From a virus: 49,753 bases of DNA. Below are positions 1 through 8,423 of the stretch, piece by piece; position 1 is the first letter of the stretch; each line of letters starts with the position of its first letter. The notes below the pieces were generated by a model. That model made no database searches and was not told where the DNA came from. It saw nothing but the letters and a program-made list of their open reading frames with translations. The position numbers and the translations under genes were made by a program. Location of the stretch: the IMG/VR virus record IMGVR_UViG_3300049736_000721, positions 1 through 49,753 of that record, one strand, 5' to 3'.

Positions 1-219
1 CTTCTTAAGAAATTAAAATTTGAAGAGCAAAGCGAAGATGTGATGGAGTTTGGTATGATTCCTATTCCAGCACATGTTTATGATAAAGCTTCACCAAGCA
101 AAAAAGCTAAAATCAAAGCATTGCTTAGCTCAAGAAGAGCAAAAATTGTTGGTGCGGTTGCAGGAGCAGGAGCAGCAATGGGCGGATCGTATGCCGCTGG
201 TAGAAAAAGTAAAAAATGA
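1..219 (+). CDS. Basic glycine-zipper protein, C-terminal part (gene cut by window edge)
   Basis: Open from base 1 to a TGA at 217-219, giving the last 72 residues; the start lies outside the window. Two things are visible: a VMEFG motif at about residues 14-18, and a C-terminal Gly/Ala-rich hydrophobic stretch (VGAVAGAGAAMGG) followed by a Lys/Arg tail. Both recur in many proteins of this window (6961-8013 and 41788-48606), so I place it in the same group of basic, probably capsid-associated proteins. The next gene starts inside its stop codon (ATGA). The function is unknown; a role as an internal or ejected virion protein is inference. Confidence 0.7.
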   Translation, partial: LLKKLKFEEQSEDVMEFGMIPIPAHVYDKASPSKKAKIKALLSSRRAKIVGAVAGAGAAMGGSYAAGRKSKK

Positions 220-431
220 ATGGTGTAAATTTGAGTGGAAATAAGTTCACCGTTGATATTGCGGAGGTAAACTCAGCAGTAGAAGCGCATAACTTAGACA
301 GAAATATGAATATCCCAACTTTCGATACAGAAAATGGGTCGTTTCAAGATTTTATTAATTTTTTAAATTTATACTATAGAGAAGTTGTTCAGGCTAAAAA
401 GTCCTTAAAGGACAGCATCCAGAACTCCTGA
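216..431 (+). CDS. Small protein directly upstream of terminase
   Basis: A 71-residue protein starting at ATG 216, which overlaps the preceding TGA. I do not recognise the family. It is hydrophilic, with a probable C-terminal helix (FLNLYYREVVQAKKSL). Its position just before the terminase large subunit is where small terminase subunits are often found, but it is shorter than most and has no visible helix-turn-helix, so that role is only a possibility. The terminase frame is open behind it from base 398, and its TGA overlaps a CTG codon (CTGA, 428-431) in the terminase frame. It could be translationally coupled to terminase, or joined to it by a -1 frameshift. Confidence 0.65.
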   Translation: MNGVNLSGNKFTVDIAEVNSAVEAHNLDRNMNIPTFDTENGSFQDFINFLNLYYREVVQAKKSLKDSIQNS

Positions 432-2152
432 ATATAGTAGAACAGACCGCGAGCGAGGCGTGGCGACCCGCTGATCGCAGACCTCCCTGGCAATGGGCTG
501 AAGATAATTTCCAAGTAGCTGTTTCTCCATTCCCGGGTAAGTGGCGTTCATCAAACTCGCCTTGGGTGAGAGAGTTTATGGAAACCTTTGCTGATAATAG
601 AGTAAGGACTCTTTCTATTATGTGCTCAGCTCAAAGTGCAAAGACCGAAACGATGATCGCGTCTCTTTGCTGGCTCATAGCCGAAGACCCAGGGCCGTGC
701 ATGTGGGTAACTTCCAACGAAGATGAGGCATTGAAGTTTGCAAAAGAAAGGCTTATGCCTTCGCTAAAAGCTTGCGAAAAGGTCAATAGACATATGCCTG
801 TAAGTAGAGAACTCGCTAAATCAAAAGAAATTTATTTCCCGCATATGACACTTGAGGTGGTGGGCTCTAATGCTCCTTCTAAACTACAGTCCAAGCCAAG
901 AAGGTGGTTGTTGCTTGATGAGGTTCGTAACTGGCCTCCTGGTGCTCTCCCGATGGTTTTAAAAAGAACTAGAACCTTCTGGAATGCGCGACAAGTCATT
1001 ATATCAACACCTGATACTGAACATGATTCAGTTCACCAAGAGTACTTACGTGGAGATCAAAGAACCTGGCATGTTGAATGTCCAAGTTGCAAAGAAAGCC
1101 ACGGGTTAGATTGGGAGAACATGAGGTGGGATACTAATACAAAAACAAAACCTGACCTGTACGATTTTGATGCTTTAGCGGACACAATAAGAATGGAATG
1201 TCCGCACTGTGAACATAAGACATATGATACGCCATTAGAAAGGCGTAGGCTGACTGAAGGTAAGTGGATTCCTCAAAATACAAATGCCCCTAGTTCAAGA
1301 AGGAGCTACACATGGAGTGCGATATTACCCCCTTGGGTTCGCTGGAGAGAGCTAGTGGAAGAGTTTATAAATGCAAAGAAAGCTCTTAGCTGGGGAGACC
1401 CTCAACCGCTTAAAGCATTTATAACAGAAAGTTTAGGTCAACCTTGGGAAGATAGACTTAAGTATGGGAATACTATGTCCTGGTCAGAAGAAAGACAGGG
1501 CGAGTATAAGCTTAAAGAAACCTGGAATGATGGAGAGCGTAAGTTTTTGGCAGTAGATGTTCAAAAAGATTGCCTATATTACGTCTGCAGGCAATTCGGA
1601 AAGCATGGGACATCTCGTCTTTTTGATTATGGAAAAATAGCAGACTTCTCATCTCTTCGTGAATTGATAACCGAATTAGGTGTGGATAATGATGATGTCG
1701 TTATTGACTCTGGATATATGGCAACATCCGTATATAACGAAGTTACTAAATCAGGATATATGTGGAAACCCATGAAGGGCGATGATTATCAATATTTTGT
1801 TGTTGAGGGAGTGAGGCAACCATACAAGGATACCTTAGTTGACCCAGCAATAGGAACATCAGCGCAGGGTCAAATCAGACCAATTAGACTTTTTGTTTAC
1901 TCAAATCCATCCATAAAAGACCTACTTGCTGAATATAAAAAGGGACTCGGCCCTAGCTGGCAGCTACCGAAAAATGTGACACGTGATTATGTAAATCAAA
2001 TGTCAGCAGAGCATAGAGAAGAGATGGTCGATAACTATGGCAAGGTAACTTATAAGTGGGTAAATAAGCCAAGAAAAGACAATCACTTTTGGGACTGTGA
2101 GTGTATGATATTGGTGGGTGGCTTAGTCACAGGAATGATTGGCTTAACGTAA
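428..2152 (+). CDS. terL: Terminase large subunit, GpA-like
   Basis: DNA-packaging ATPase/nuclease. The ATPase half has a Walker A variant SAQSAKTE and a Walker B strand RWLLLDEV. A zinc-type pair of CxxC motifs follows (CPSC, CPHC). The nuclease half has VDVQKD, VIDSGYM and a terminal KDNHFWDCE, as in the lambda gpA family. The first ordinary start is GTG 566, but the frame is open from 398, and residues encoded at 455-565 (including RRPPWQWAEDNF and SPWVREFM) look like the conserved N-terminus of this family. No ATG, GTG or TTG lies in that stretch. I therefore place the start at CTG 428, which overlaps the upstream TGA (574 residues). A frameshift fusion with 216-431 or a sequence error are alternatives. 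The family call is secure; the start is not. Confidence 0.9.
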   Translation: MNIVEQTASEAWRPADRRPPWQWAEDNFQVAVSPFPGKWRSSNSPWVREFMETFADNRVRTLSIMCSAQSAKTETMIASLCWLIAEDPGPCMWVTSNEDEALKFAKERLMPSLKACEKVNRHMPVSRELAKSKEIYFPHMTLEVVGSNAPSKLQSKPRRWLLLDEVRNWPPGALPMVLKRTRTFWNARQVIISTPDTEHDSVHQEYLRGDQRTWHVECPSCKESHGLDWENMRWDTNTKTKPDLYDFDALADTIRMECPHCEHKTYDTPLERRRLTEGKWIPQNTNAPSSRRSYTWSAILPPWVRWRELVEEFINAKKALSWGDPQPLKAFITESLGQPWEDRLKYGNTMSWSEERQGEYKLKETWNDGERKFLAVDVQKDCLYYVCRQFGKHGTSRLFDYGKIADFSSLRELITELGVDNDDVVIDSGYMATSVYNEVTKSGYMWKPMKGDDYQYFVVEGVRQPYKDTLVDPAIGTSAQGQIRPIRLFVYSNPSIKDLLAEYKKGLGPSWQLPKNVTRDYVNQMSAEHREEMVDNYGKVTYKWVNKPRKDNHFWDCECMILVGGLVTGMIGLT

Positions 2153-2169
2153 GCCAAAACTCCTATAAT

Positions 2170-2200
2170 AGTAGTGGCTAAAGCCCCACTACTCTTTTAT
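2170..2200 (+). terminator. Probable terminator after terminase
   Basis: An 8-bp perfect stem, AGTAGTGG (2170-2177) with CCACTACT (2186-2193), is followed by CTTTTAT. It lies between the terminase stop and the convergent minus-strand genes, where a + strand terminator makes sense. Confidence 0.65.
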
Positions 2201-2273
2201 AGTATATATAAAAGAACCCCTACTAAAAGACTAAGGGCTATAAATAGAGTTATTAAATCTGATACTTCTATTT

Positions 2274-2780
2274 TCATTTTAGAAGGTCAAGATATATATC
2301 ATCAATAGGTTGAAGCGCATTTGCGAGAACTCGCTTCTCATCCTCGCTCCATGTCTCCAACGGTTTCGCTCGCGCAGCTGTTTTGAAATTCTGTTCAATT
2401 TTAGCACAAAGCCCTGGTATGCTTTCAAATCTTGGGTCGGTTTTTCTGTCCTCTTGATAAGTACTCTTTTCGCCATCATGATCGATTCCGAGGCACTGCC
2501 TTATAGAAGTAAACTCCCCAGAATCCAGATTCACAAGACCCGCGGAAACCTTATCATGTAGTTGTATATACTGATATGCGGTCTTTCTTGAAAATGGTAT
2601 ATTATCCTTAAGCCATGCTGTGAAGTTCTCAACAGTATTTTGAGCCTTCTTTAGGTGGAGTCCAGCCTCAGAGAAATGCTTAAGTGAGCCGACCATAGAC
2701 TCCAAGCCACGTCGGTGAGCTTCATTTACTTGCAGTGCGCAATCTTCAGGGGCTAAGGTTATAGTTGCTTCAATGGACAT
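2274..2780 (-). CDS. DUF3102-like phage protein
   Basis: A 168-residue protein on the minus strand. The middle region reads HFSEAGLHLKKAQ, then FTAWLKDNIPFSRKTAYQYI. This is the pattern I associate with the phage family DUF3102: a helix, a W-L pair, then S-x-x-T-A-x-x-Y. Such proteins are thought to be DNA-associated, but their role is not established. Its ATG lies inside the 3' end of the upstream minus-strand HTH gene (11-bp overlap), so the two are a small operon. The pair reads against all neighbours and sits between terminase and the gpW-like gene, like a moron insertion. The C-terminal third is unremarkable. Confidence 0.65.
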   Translation of the reverse strand: MSIEATITLAPEDCALQVNEAHRRGLESMVGSLKHFSEAGLHLKKAQNTVENFTAWLKDNIPFSRKTAYQYIQLHDKVSAGLVNLDSGEFTSIRQCLGIDHDGEKSTYQEDRKTDPRFESIPGLCAKIEQNFKTAARAKPLETWSEDEKRVLANALQPIDDIYLDLLK

Positions 2781-3192
2781 TCTTGTATCTTTCTATTTGG
2801 GCTTGTTTATATTTCTCGCAGGCTGCGAGTGATTTCTGCCCTCTTGTCGGGGGCAAGTTAAAGTTTTTCTGGAATTGCTTAACTGACTTAGACAAAGCCT
2901 GTCTAGTAACTCCGTGCATTTTTGCTATCTCGCTCATGGATTTTCCAAGAAAAAGAGGGAGACCAAACGAACATACAATAGTAGCAAGCTTTAGTTTATA
3001 ATTATTAGAATCATATATAATAGCAATGACTTGCGTTAGGGCATCTTGGATTTCTTTTCTGATCTTCTCCTTAAAGTACTCCTGAAGCACAGGGGGCATA
3101 TTTTCTATAATTTCTTCAGCGTCAAGACGATCATAGTCAAAATCAATTGACTCATAGTCAAAGTCCACAGACCCCTCTACTAATGTTGACAT
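2770..3192 (-). CDS. Helix-turn-helix protein
   Basis: A 140-residue protein. The N-terminus is acidic with two FDY repeats. Residues of about 85-115 form a clear helix-turn-helix (GKSMSEIAKMHGVTRQALSK) of the sigma-region-4/transposase type, and a Lys/Arg-rich tail follows. A DNA-binding regulator is likely, but small-terminase-like proteins can carry a similar HTH, so packaging cannot be excluded. It is first in a two-gene minus-strand operon. Its second and third codons (TCA ACA) overlap, on the other strand, a TTGACA box that serves the gpW-like gene starting at 3206. Binding or transcription on one strand could therefore affect the other. Confidence 0.75.
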   Translation of the reverse strand: MSTLVEGSVDFDYESIDFDYDRLDAEEIIENMPPVLQEYFKEKIRKEIQDALTQVIAIIYDSNNYKLKLATIVCSFGLPLFLGKSMSEIAKMHGVTRQALSKSVKQFQKNFNLPPTRGQKSLAACEKYKQAQIERYKNVH

Positions 3193-3205
3193 GATATTAT
3201 TTTAT
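3186..3205 (+). promoter_or_regulatory. TTGACA start-proximal box (copy 1)
   Basis: TTGACA at 3186-3191, then N8, then TTTTAT directly before ATG 3206. The distance from the first T to the start codon is 20 nt. No Shine-Dalgarno sequence is present between box and start. Confidence 0.55.
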
Positions 3206-3487
3206 ATGAGCGTTGCCAATTGGAAAGTTATTTATCGTGACTACACAAGTCAAGAGCTAATAGACGAAAGGAAATCACTTATGCTTGAGACTAAAAATTT
3301 ATATCTAGCTCAATCAGTTGGTGGTAAAAGCTATCAGAGAAGCATAACGAGCGTGGAGGAAAGACTCAGAGCATTATCTGAAATTAAAAGAGAAAGTTCC
3401 GGCAGGGATTACCTAGAAAGCACATACACTGACTTCCGTGAAAATGGGCTTGATGGCGAACTATATAATACTAATATGTCTGGATGA
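3206..3487 (+). CDS. gpW-like head-tail joining protein
   Basis: A 93-residue protein. ATG 3206 is chosen because it lies 20 nt after a TTGACA box. It lies between terminase and portal, the place of gene W in lambda. The layout matches: an early helix (SQELIDERKSLMLET), a basic turn (GGKSYQRSITSVEERLRAL) and a short tail. gpW-type proteins close the head after packaging and form part of the tail attachment site. Similarity is by pattern and position, not strong identity. The minus-strand cassette separates it from terminase. Confidence 0.55.
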   Translation: MSVANWKVIYRDYTSQELIDERKSLMLETKNLYLAQSVGGKSYQRSITSVEERLRALSEIKRESSGRDYLESTYTDFRENGLDGELYNTNMSG

Positions 3488-3544
3488 CCTTACTAATGTT
3501 ATTTAACATTATTATTATTTCCACAATTATAATTGCCTGGCTAT

Positions 3545-5062
3545 ATGATGAACAATAAACAAACAATCCTAGATCGAGTAATTTCTTTTGTAAGCCCTGA
3601 AGTGGGTCTACAAAGAAAATACTACAAAGATAAACTAGAGTTCGCTTATGATGCGGCAAAGAACTTGCCAAACCAAAGCACGATGGCTTCGTCTTTCACA
3701 ACCGCGGCTTCTGAATCCTTAATGAATCAGAGAGATCGGATTAAGATGATGTGGGAAGCTAGGCATTTATCACAAAATTTTTCTTTTTTTAAAAGCGTAC
3801 TCCTAAAAGAAGCGATGTATGTGTGCGGATCAATTAGGTATCAATCCCAAACAGGCGATCCTGCTGTAGATCAAGCCTACGAAGAATACTGGAAAAACTG
3901 GACTAAAAATTGTGATATTACCGGAAGGTATCCTTTTAGGCATTTAGTCCAGATGATGCATATTGGAATGAGGCGAGATGGAGATGCTGGATTCGCCCTT
4001 GTAACGAAAGGCGAGGAAGTAAAGTTGCAAGCTATAGAGGCTGATAGATTAGGCAATCCATCTGAATATGGAAAAAAGACCAACGATGAAAACTACATCG
4101 GCGGAATTACTATAAATGATTTTGGACAGCCAGTAAGCTATAGAGTATTTAAAAGAACCTTACATGGTATGTACAAAGACCCAACAGAAGTACCTGCCCA
4201 AAATTTCATCCACTACATAGACCCCTTGCGAGTAGATCAGTATAGAGGAATTACTTGCTTTGAGACATCTATTCCTCACGCTAAAGATATACATGAGTTA
4301 TACAAAATGGAGAAGCTTGCTGTAAAGTGGGGAGCTAGTCATGCAGGGGTTATAACGAAAAATGATCAAGGCCCAGATAAGTGGACTACAACTAAGCCTG
4401 GGGCCTTAACGAAAGATGGGAAGAAATTAGAAAAAATTGAGCCTGGGAAAATTGTCAGACTTCAGCCAGGGGATGGTATTTCTATGTTCCCCAATCAGTC
4501 TCGCCCAAGTCCCACATTCAATGGTTTTGTAAATACCCTAGTAAGGGAAATGGCTAATGGACTAAACTTACCTTATGCATTTGTTTGGGACATGAGTTCG
4601 TTTGGTGGAGCCACAGCTAGGCTTGAGGTTCAACAAGCACAGCGATCATTTAAAAGGCATCAAGACCTATTGACTGAGCAAGTCCTTGATCCGATTAAGA
4701 ACAAAGTGATAAGCATGGCTATTGCTCGCGGGCAACTACCCGTAAGTATGAATTATCAGAAAGCAAGATGGCAGTTTAACTCACAAATTACTGCTGATCT
4801 TGGTCATGAAGTACAAGCCAATATAAGCATGATGGATGCAGGGCTAAAAACTCACGAGACGGTTTTTGGTGAAATGGGGCTTGATTTTGAAGAAGAGGCA
4901 GAGAAGATCGCAAAGGAAGTGAAGTATCTTGAAGAGGTGGCAAATAAATTTGGCATACCTATGAGCCTTTTATCAAAAAGGTTAGAAAATGCCCATCAAA
5001 TGATTCAAGCTTTCCAGCAACAAGGATCAGAACCACAAGAAAATGCTCAAGGGCCTCAGTAA
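3545..5062 (+). CDS. Portal protein, lambda gpB-like
   Basis: A 505-residue protein forming the dodecameric vertex through which DNA passes. The C-terminal third carries the family's signature: FVWDMSSFGGATARLEVQ, then QRSFKRHQDLLTEQVLDP, and a nearby Gln-rich end. The central region (ADRLGNPSE, HYIDPLRVDQYRG) also fits the lambda-type portal family. The start is ATG 3545 or 3548; the TTG at 3533 is less likely. No strong ribosome-binding site is visible. The next gene starts inside its 3' end (20-bp overlap). Confidence 0.9.
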   Translation: MMNNKQTILDRVISFVSPEVGLQRKYYKDKLEFAYDAAKNLPNQSTMASSFTTAASESLMNQRDRIKMMWEARHLSQNFSFFKSVLLKEAMYVCGSIRYQSQTGDPAVDQAYEEYWKNWTKNCDITGRYPFRHLVQMMHIGMRRDGDAGFALVTKGEEVKLQAIEADRLGNPSEYGKKTNDENYIGGITINDFGQPVSYRVFKRTLHGMYKDPTEVPAQNFIHYIDPLRVDQYRGITCFETSIPHAKDIHELYKMEKLAVKWGASHAGVITKNDQGPDKWTTTKPGALTKDGKKLEKIEPGKIVRLQPGDGISMFPNQSRPSPTFNGFVNTLVREMANGLNLPYAFVWDMSSFGGATARLEVQQAQRSFKRHQDLLTEQVLDPIKNKVISMAIARGQLPVSMNYQKARWQFNSQITADLGHEVQANISMMDAGLKTHETVFGEMGLDFEEEAEKIAKEVKYLEEVANKFGIPMSLLSKRLENAHQMIQAFQQQGSEPQENAQGPQ

Positions 5063-7004
5063 GTTTTTAAAAAAACAGGCTGTAAAAAGTCGCATAAAGG
5101 GTAGGGAGAAATTTCTACCTGGGTCTCGTGGTAAAAAACCTGGGAGTAAAAATCCAGTTGGAGCTTTTGATACTGATAAGTTTTATGACCCCAAGGGTGC
5201 TAAGAAATATAAAAAAGCTAAAAGAAAAGGCAAAGATATAGCAGCACTCGCGGGTACGGGAGGGGCAGGAATCTATGCAGTTGGTGGACGAAAAGACCCA
5301 GCTGTTATAGAAGAAAGAAAAAATTTACAACCAGTATCTAAGCGAACAAAAGCAAAAGCAGAAAGAGTTGCCGGAATGAGGCAGGACGCAGAGGGGAGAA
5401 AACTAGTTGAAGAAGCTAATGCTAAGACTACTATCAATTGGGATAAAAAGACAGGAAAGGTTACAGGCAAATTCAGACCAACAAATAGAAAGGTCAACAA
5501 GTTATTGGATCAAAAAATTGCTAAAGAAAAGGATTTTATTAAAGACCAAAAAGAGAGAGATGCATCATATTCCAAAACTGAAATTGAGAAAGACCCAGAG
5601 CTTCGCTTAAAACAAGTTCGGAAGGAGCAAAAGAAGACCGCGAGGACTGATACCAGTGTGGAACAACTTAAAGACTGGCAGGAAGGTAAAGCACCAAAAG
5701 GAGTTAGAGGTAGAAACATTGGAGCTTTGACTGGGTCTGAGACAAGGCAGATACAAAGCGCATCAAAAGATCAGCTCCTTAAAATGACTGATAAGGAAAT
5801 CAAAGCTAAACATCCAGGGGTAAACCCAGCTGCATTAAGAAAAAAGCTACAAAAGGGAAATCCTCTATCGCCAAGAGAAAGCCAAGCTCTTTATAAGAAT
5901 AATTCAGAAACATTAAAAAATCGTCAGGCTGGAGAAACGGCTAGAGTAAAAGGCGCTAAGCAAGCTAAGAAAGCAAAAGACATAGAGGAAGAAGTTAAAA
6001 AGCTGAAAGCTGAAGGAGCAGAAGGTTCAGATATGGGGATAAAATCCACAGCTAGAAAAAATGTGGAGGAGGCGGTGAAAGCTAAAAGAAAAGCTAAGAT
6101 TTCAAAAGCTCCAGGTAAAAAGAAGTCAATAGACGGCAATCAGGAAAAAATTAAAGCTATAAATGTAAAGCAAGGTGTGCCTGAAGAAGGAAAAGTTCGC
6201 GCAGCTATGGCTGGAGAACGTCCAGGTGCTAACCCAATGGCCCCACAAGAAAAATCTAGAAATTATAAAAAACGAAAAAACAAAGAGACTGGTAAAGTTG
6301 AAAGCGAAAGATCAAGAGTGGCGGGAACCCCTAAAGAGGAAAAAGGGATCAGCGGAACTGCGGCAGTTAATAAAGCACGTAAGAAAGCACGAAGAATAGT
6401 AAACTCCAAATCCAAGAAACCTGATTATACTCCAGAGGAACAAGAGCAAATGGATAAACTTATGGCACGAATAAATCCGAAGGTTAAGGAAGAAAAAGAA
6501 CGGATAGCCAAACAAGAGAAACCCTTGAGCCCAGAGGAATTGAAAAAAATAAGCAGAAATATTGGTAGCAAGATTAGAAAAAAGGATGACCCGATTAGGT
6601 TATCTGAGAAAAAGAAAAATATTAATTATGGTGCTGTTGGCGCAGCTGTAGGTGCAACAACGGGTGGCGAACTCACCAGAAGATACTTACGAGATGTTCG
6701 CATAAGGCATAAACAATTTAAAAAAGGCGCAAGCCAGGGTACATTGCCAGATTCAAATAAAGACTGGAAGGTTGGATATCGCGATAAAGAAATAAAAAAG
6801 AAAGACCCAACCACAGGAAAGAAAACATCAACTGGAACTACTAAAAGAGTAAAGGTTGGTCTTTTATCAAAGCACGCACCCAAGGGTTTTAGGCGACACG
6901 TAGCAACAAGATCACTAGCGAGAATATTGACACCAATAGCAATAGGTACAGGCATAGGATATGGAATCGAAAAAAGAAAAGGAAGAAGAGAAAACAATTC
7001 GTAA
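5043..7004 (+). CDS. Large Lys-rich basic protein with glycine-zipper segments
   Basis: A 653-residue protein, extremely Lys/Arg-rich and mostly low-complexity helix. Hydrophobic Gly-rich stretches occur near the N-terminus (IAALAGTGGAGIYAVGG), near residue 530 (YGAVGAAVGATTGG) and at the C-terminus (PIAIGTGIGYGIEK). I recognise no enzymatic domain. It lies between portal and protease, where other phages place minor head or internal proteins. The strong positive charge suggests binding to packaged DNA or to the acidic scaffold; the zipper segments suggest membrane insertion on ejection. Both are inference. A clear xEF motif, as in its relatives, was not found. It overlaps portal at the start and the next basic gene at the end. 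Confidence 0.8.
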   Translation: MLKGLSKFLKKQAVKSRIKGREKFLPGSRGKKPGSKNPVGAFDTDKFYDPKGAKKYKKAKRKGKDIAALAGTGGAGIYAVGGRKDPAVIEERKNLQPVSKRTKAKAERVAGMRQDAEGRKLVEEANAKTTINWDKKTGKVTGKFRPTNRKVNKLLDQKIAKEKDFIKDQKERDASYSKTEIEKDPELRLKQVRKEQKKTARTDTSVEQLKDWQEGKAPKGVRGRNIGALTGSETRQIQSASKDQLLKMTDKEIKAKHPGVNPAALRKKLQKGNPLSPRESQALYKNNSETLKNRQAGETARVKGAKQAKKAKDIEEEVKKLKAEGAEGSDMGIKSTARKNVEEAVKAKRKAKISKAPGKKKSIDGNQEKIKAINVKQGVPEEGKVRAAMAGERPGANPMAPQEKSRNYKKRKNKETGKVESERSRVAGTPKEEKGISGTAAVNKARKKARRIVNSKSKKPDYTPEEQEQMDKLMARINPKVKEEKERIAKQEKPLSPEELKKISRNIGSKIRKKDDPIRLSEKKKNINYGAVGAAVGATTGGELTRRYLRDVRIRHKQFKKGASQGTLPDSNKDWKVGYRDKEIKKKDPTTGKKTSTGTTKRVKVGLLSKHAPKGFRRHVATRSLARILTPIAIGTGIGYGIEKRKGRRENNS

Positions 7005-8013
7005 GGCTGGATTGGGCTTAAGCGCACTTGGGGGACTAGGTGCCGCAGGAGCTATTGCGGGCGGCTATCAATTACGCAAGCAGGTCAAGCCTATTGCTGA
7101 ATTGGCTAAAAAGACAACTCCTTTGGTAAAAAAGATTGATGAGAGTTTTCAATATTCTCCTTTAGATAGATCACCAAAAGCAAAAGCAAAACGAAGGGTT
7201 GCTAGACAAAGAAGTAAAAGAGCGGCATCTAAAATTTTAGTGAGGGAAAAAAGATCATATCCAAAATGGAGAAAAGCTTTAAATAAATTACCTGGAGGAA
7301 AAATTCGCTTATTTGAAAATCCAATCACTCAGCGAGTGCATGAAAAAAAGAATGCAAAAAATATCGCCAAGGGTTTGGTAGAGTTTGAAAGAGACCCACT
7401 TGAGCTTCTTGATGATGCTAGAAGAGTAAATAGAAAAGTGCGATCTAATGTTAAAACTGGACGCAAGGGCGTTGAGGCGGTTAGAGACTTAAGGGATTTA
7501 GCTAAGGGAGAGAGAAGAAACAAGAGACGCAAAAGATTTTACGAGAAGCAACATTTTAAAGATGCAGCTGCAGCTACCGCAATTACAGCGGCTTTGGGAG
7601 GAGCAGCTTATTTATCAAAAACAAAAAAAGGTAAAAAGCTATTAAAGAAATTTGCTGAAATCAATACAAGCACTATGGAGTTTGCCATTGAAGACGAGAT
7701 GAAAAAGAAAGGCTGGCGCATGTCCCGCCCAACGGGTTCATCAGTAAGGGTTCATACTTCAGGCAAGAAAAGAGATCGAAGGGGTAAGTACTGGCACGAA
7801 AGGAAAAGCTCAAGAGACAAGATGTTGGCTGGAGGAGCTACAGCAACAGCAGGACTTGGACTCATCGCCACTGTGCTCGGAAAAAAATATAAGAGCCAGA
7901 AGGCATTAACTGAAGCTTATAAAAGTGCCGCGCGAAGAAGATTAAAGCCAAAAAAGCCAGCAGTAGATAAGATATTACCAAAACCACCTAAAAATAGAAT
8001 ACTAGATAATTAA
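6961..8013 (+). CDS. Basic glycine-zipper protein with MEFA motif
   Basis: A 350-residue protein. There are three Gly/Ala-rich hydrophobic segments: residues about 18-35 (SALGGLGAAGAIAGG), 202-218 (AAAATAITAALGGAA) and 290-310 (AGGATATAGLGLIATVLG). Long Arg/Lys-rich helices separate them. A TMEFA motif is at about 238-242, with LVEFE near 139-143 and SFQYS near 62. The MEFA site matches the motif shared by the right-hand basic proteins, and its proximity to the protease gene supports a processed head protein (inference). It starts inside the preceding gene, and its TAA overlaps the next ATG (TAATG). The family is unknown. Confidence 0.8.
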   Translation: MESKKEKEEEKTIRKAGLGLSALGGLGAAGAIAGGYQLRKQVKPIAELAKKTTPLVKKIDESFQYSPLDRSPKAKAKRRVARQRSKRAASKILVREKRSYPKWRKALNKLPGGKIRLFENPITQRVHEKKNAKNIAKGLVEFERDPLELLDDARRVNRKVRSNVKTGRKGVEAVRDLRDLAKGERRNKRRKRFYEKQHFKDAAAATAITAALGGAAYLSKTKKGKKLLKKFAEINTSTMEFAIEDEMKKKGWRMSRPTGSSVRVHTSGKKRDRRGKYWHERKSSRDKMLAGGATATAGLGLIATVLGKKYKSQKALTEAYKSAARRRLKPKKPAVDKILPKPPKNRILDN

Positions 8014-8192
8014 TGAGCGAAGACAATAATAAACAAACTGAACAAGCTAAACGCCAAGCTGAACGCCAAGCTGAACGCCAAGCTAAACGCCAAGCTGAAC
8101 GCCAAGCTGAACAAAAACCTCAAGGTAATCCAGGCAATTCAAAGCCTAATGATGTAGTTTTTGCTTCAAGAACTCCTGCTAGGTTTAGATAA
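8013..8192 (+). CDS. Short AERQ-repeat protein
   Basis: A 59-residue protein whose ATG overlaps the previous TAA, and whose TAA abuts the next ATG. Residues about 10-34 are a tandem repeat of Gln-Ala-(Glu/Lys)-Arg, encoded by a 12-bp DNA repeat. The tail is PRF/R-rich (SRTPARFR). I recognise no family. Tight packing between two plausible genes and a clean frame argue that it is translated. The repeat would form a highly charged helix, perhaps interacting with the basic neighbours. Copy number could vary by slippage. Confidence 0.6.
   Translation: MSEDNNKQTEQAKRQAERQAERQAKRQAERQAEQKPQGNPGNSKPNDVVFASRTPARFR
8043..8114 (+). repeat. 12-bp tandem repeat, six units
   Basis: Six head-to-tail units of CAAGCTGAACGC; two units have A in place of G at position 7, and the last is truncated after ten bases. 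The repeat stays in frame in the 59-residue gene 8013-8192. Confidence 0.9.
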
Positions 8193-8423
8193 ATGGAAGT
8201 TCGCACCTGGCCTTCTAGGAGGATGCCTCCGCCGGGTTGGGTGGTTAGTCCAGACCTATCTGAGATATATGGCAGAAATGTTATAGTCAGAAGAAACTCC
8301 CTATCTCGTATAAGGAGAAAAGTGGGTGGACGAAAAAAAGACCGTTTAGAAAAAGAAGGTAAACTTCAAATGATACTTGGGGGATTACTTATGGGAGCAG
8401 GGCTACTAGGAAGAAGACGATGA
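8193..8423 (+). CDS. Small basic protein with C-terminal membrane segment
   Basis: A 76-residue protein. The first half is Arg/Pro-rich (SRRMPPPGW), the middle is very basic (RRKVGGRKKDRLEK), and the end is a Gly/Leu hydrophobic stretch (MILGGLLMGAGLLG) closed by RRR. The same layout of basic stretch, glycine-zipper segment and basic end is seen in its neighbours. It starts right after the preceding TAA, and its TGA overlaps the next ATG (ATGA). The function is unknown; it is probably a minor virion component (inference). Confidence 0.7.
   Translation: MEVRTWPSRRMPPPGWVVSPDLSEIYGRNVIVRRNSLSRIRRKVGGRKKDRLEKEGKLQMILGGLLMGAGLLGRRR

Noticed and set aside
2770-3192. Integrase or excisionase on the minus strand
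   Set aside because: The protein has a HTH but no recombinase motifs; the window shows no att-like repeat.
6927-6932. TTGACA within the basic gene, 34 nt before ATG 6961
   Set aside because: Distance does not match the 20-21 nt rule and no -10-like hexamer stands at the right place; likely chance. The same holds for TTGACA at 22980, 27756 and 30777.
8043-8114. CRISPR-like array
   Set aside because: Units are directly adjacent 12-bp repeats without spacers and are in frame in a small gene.
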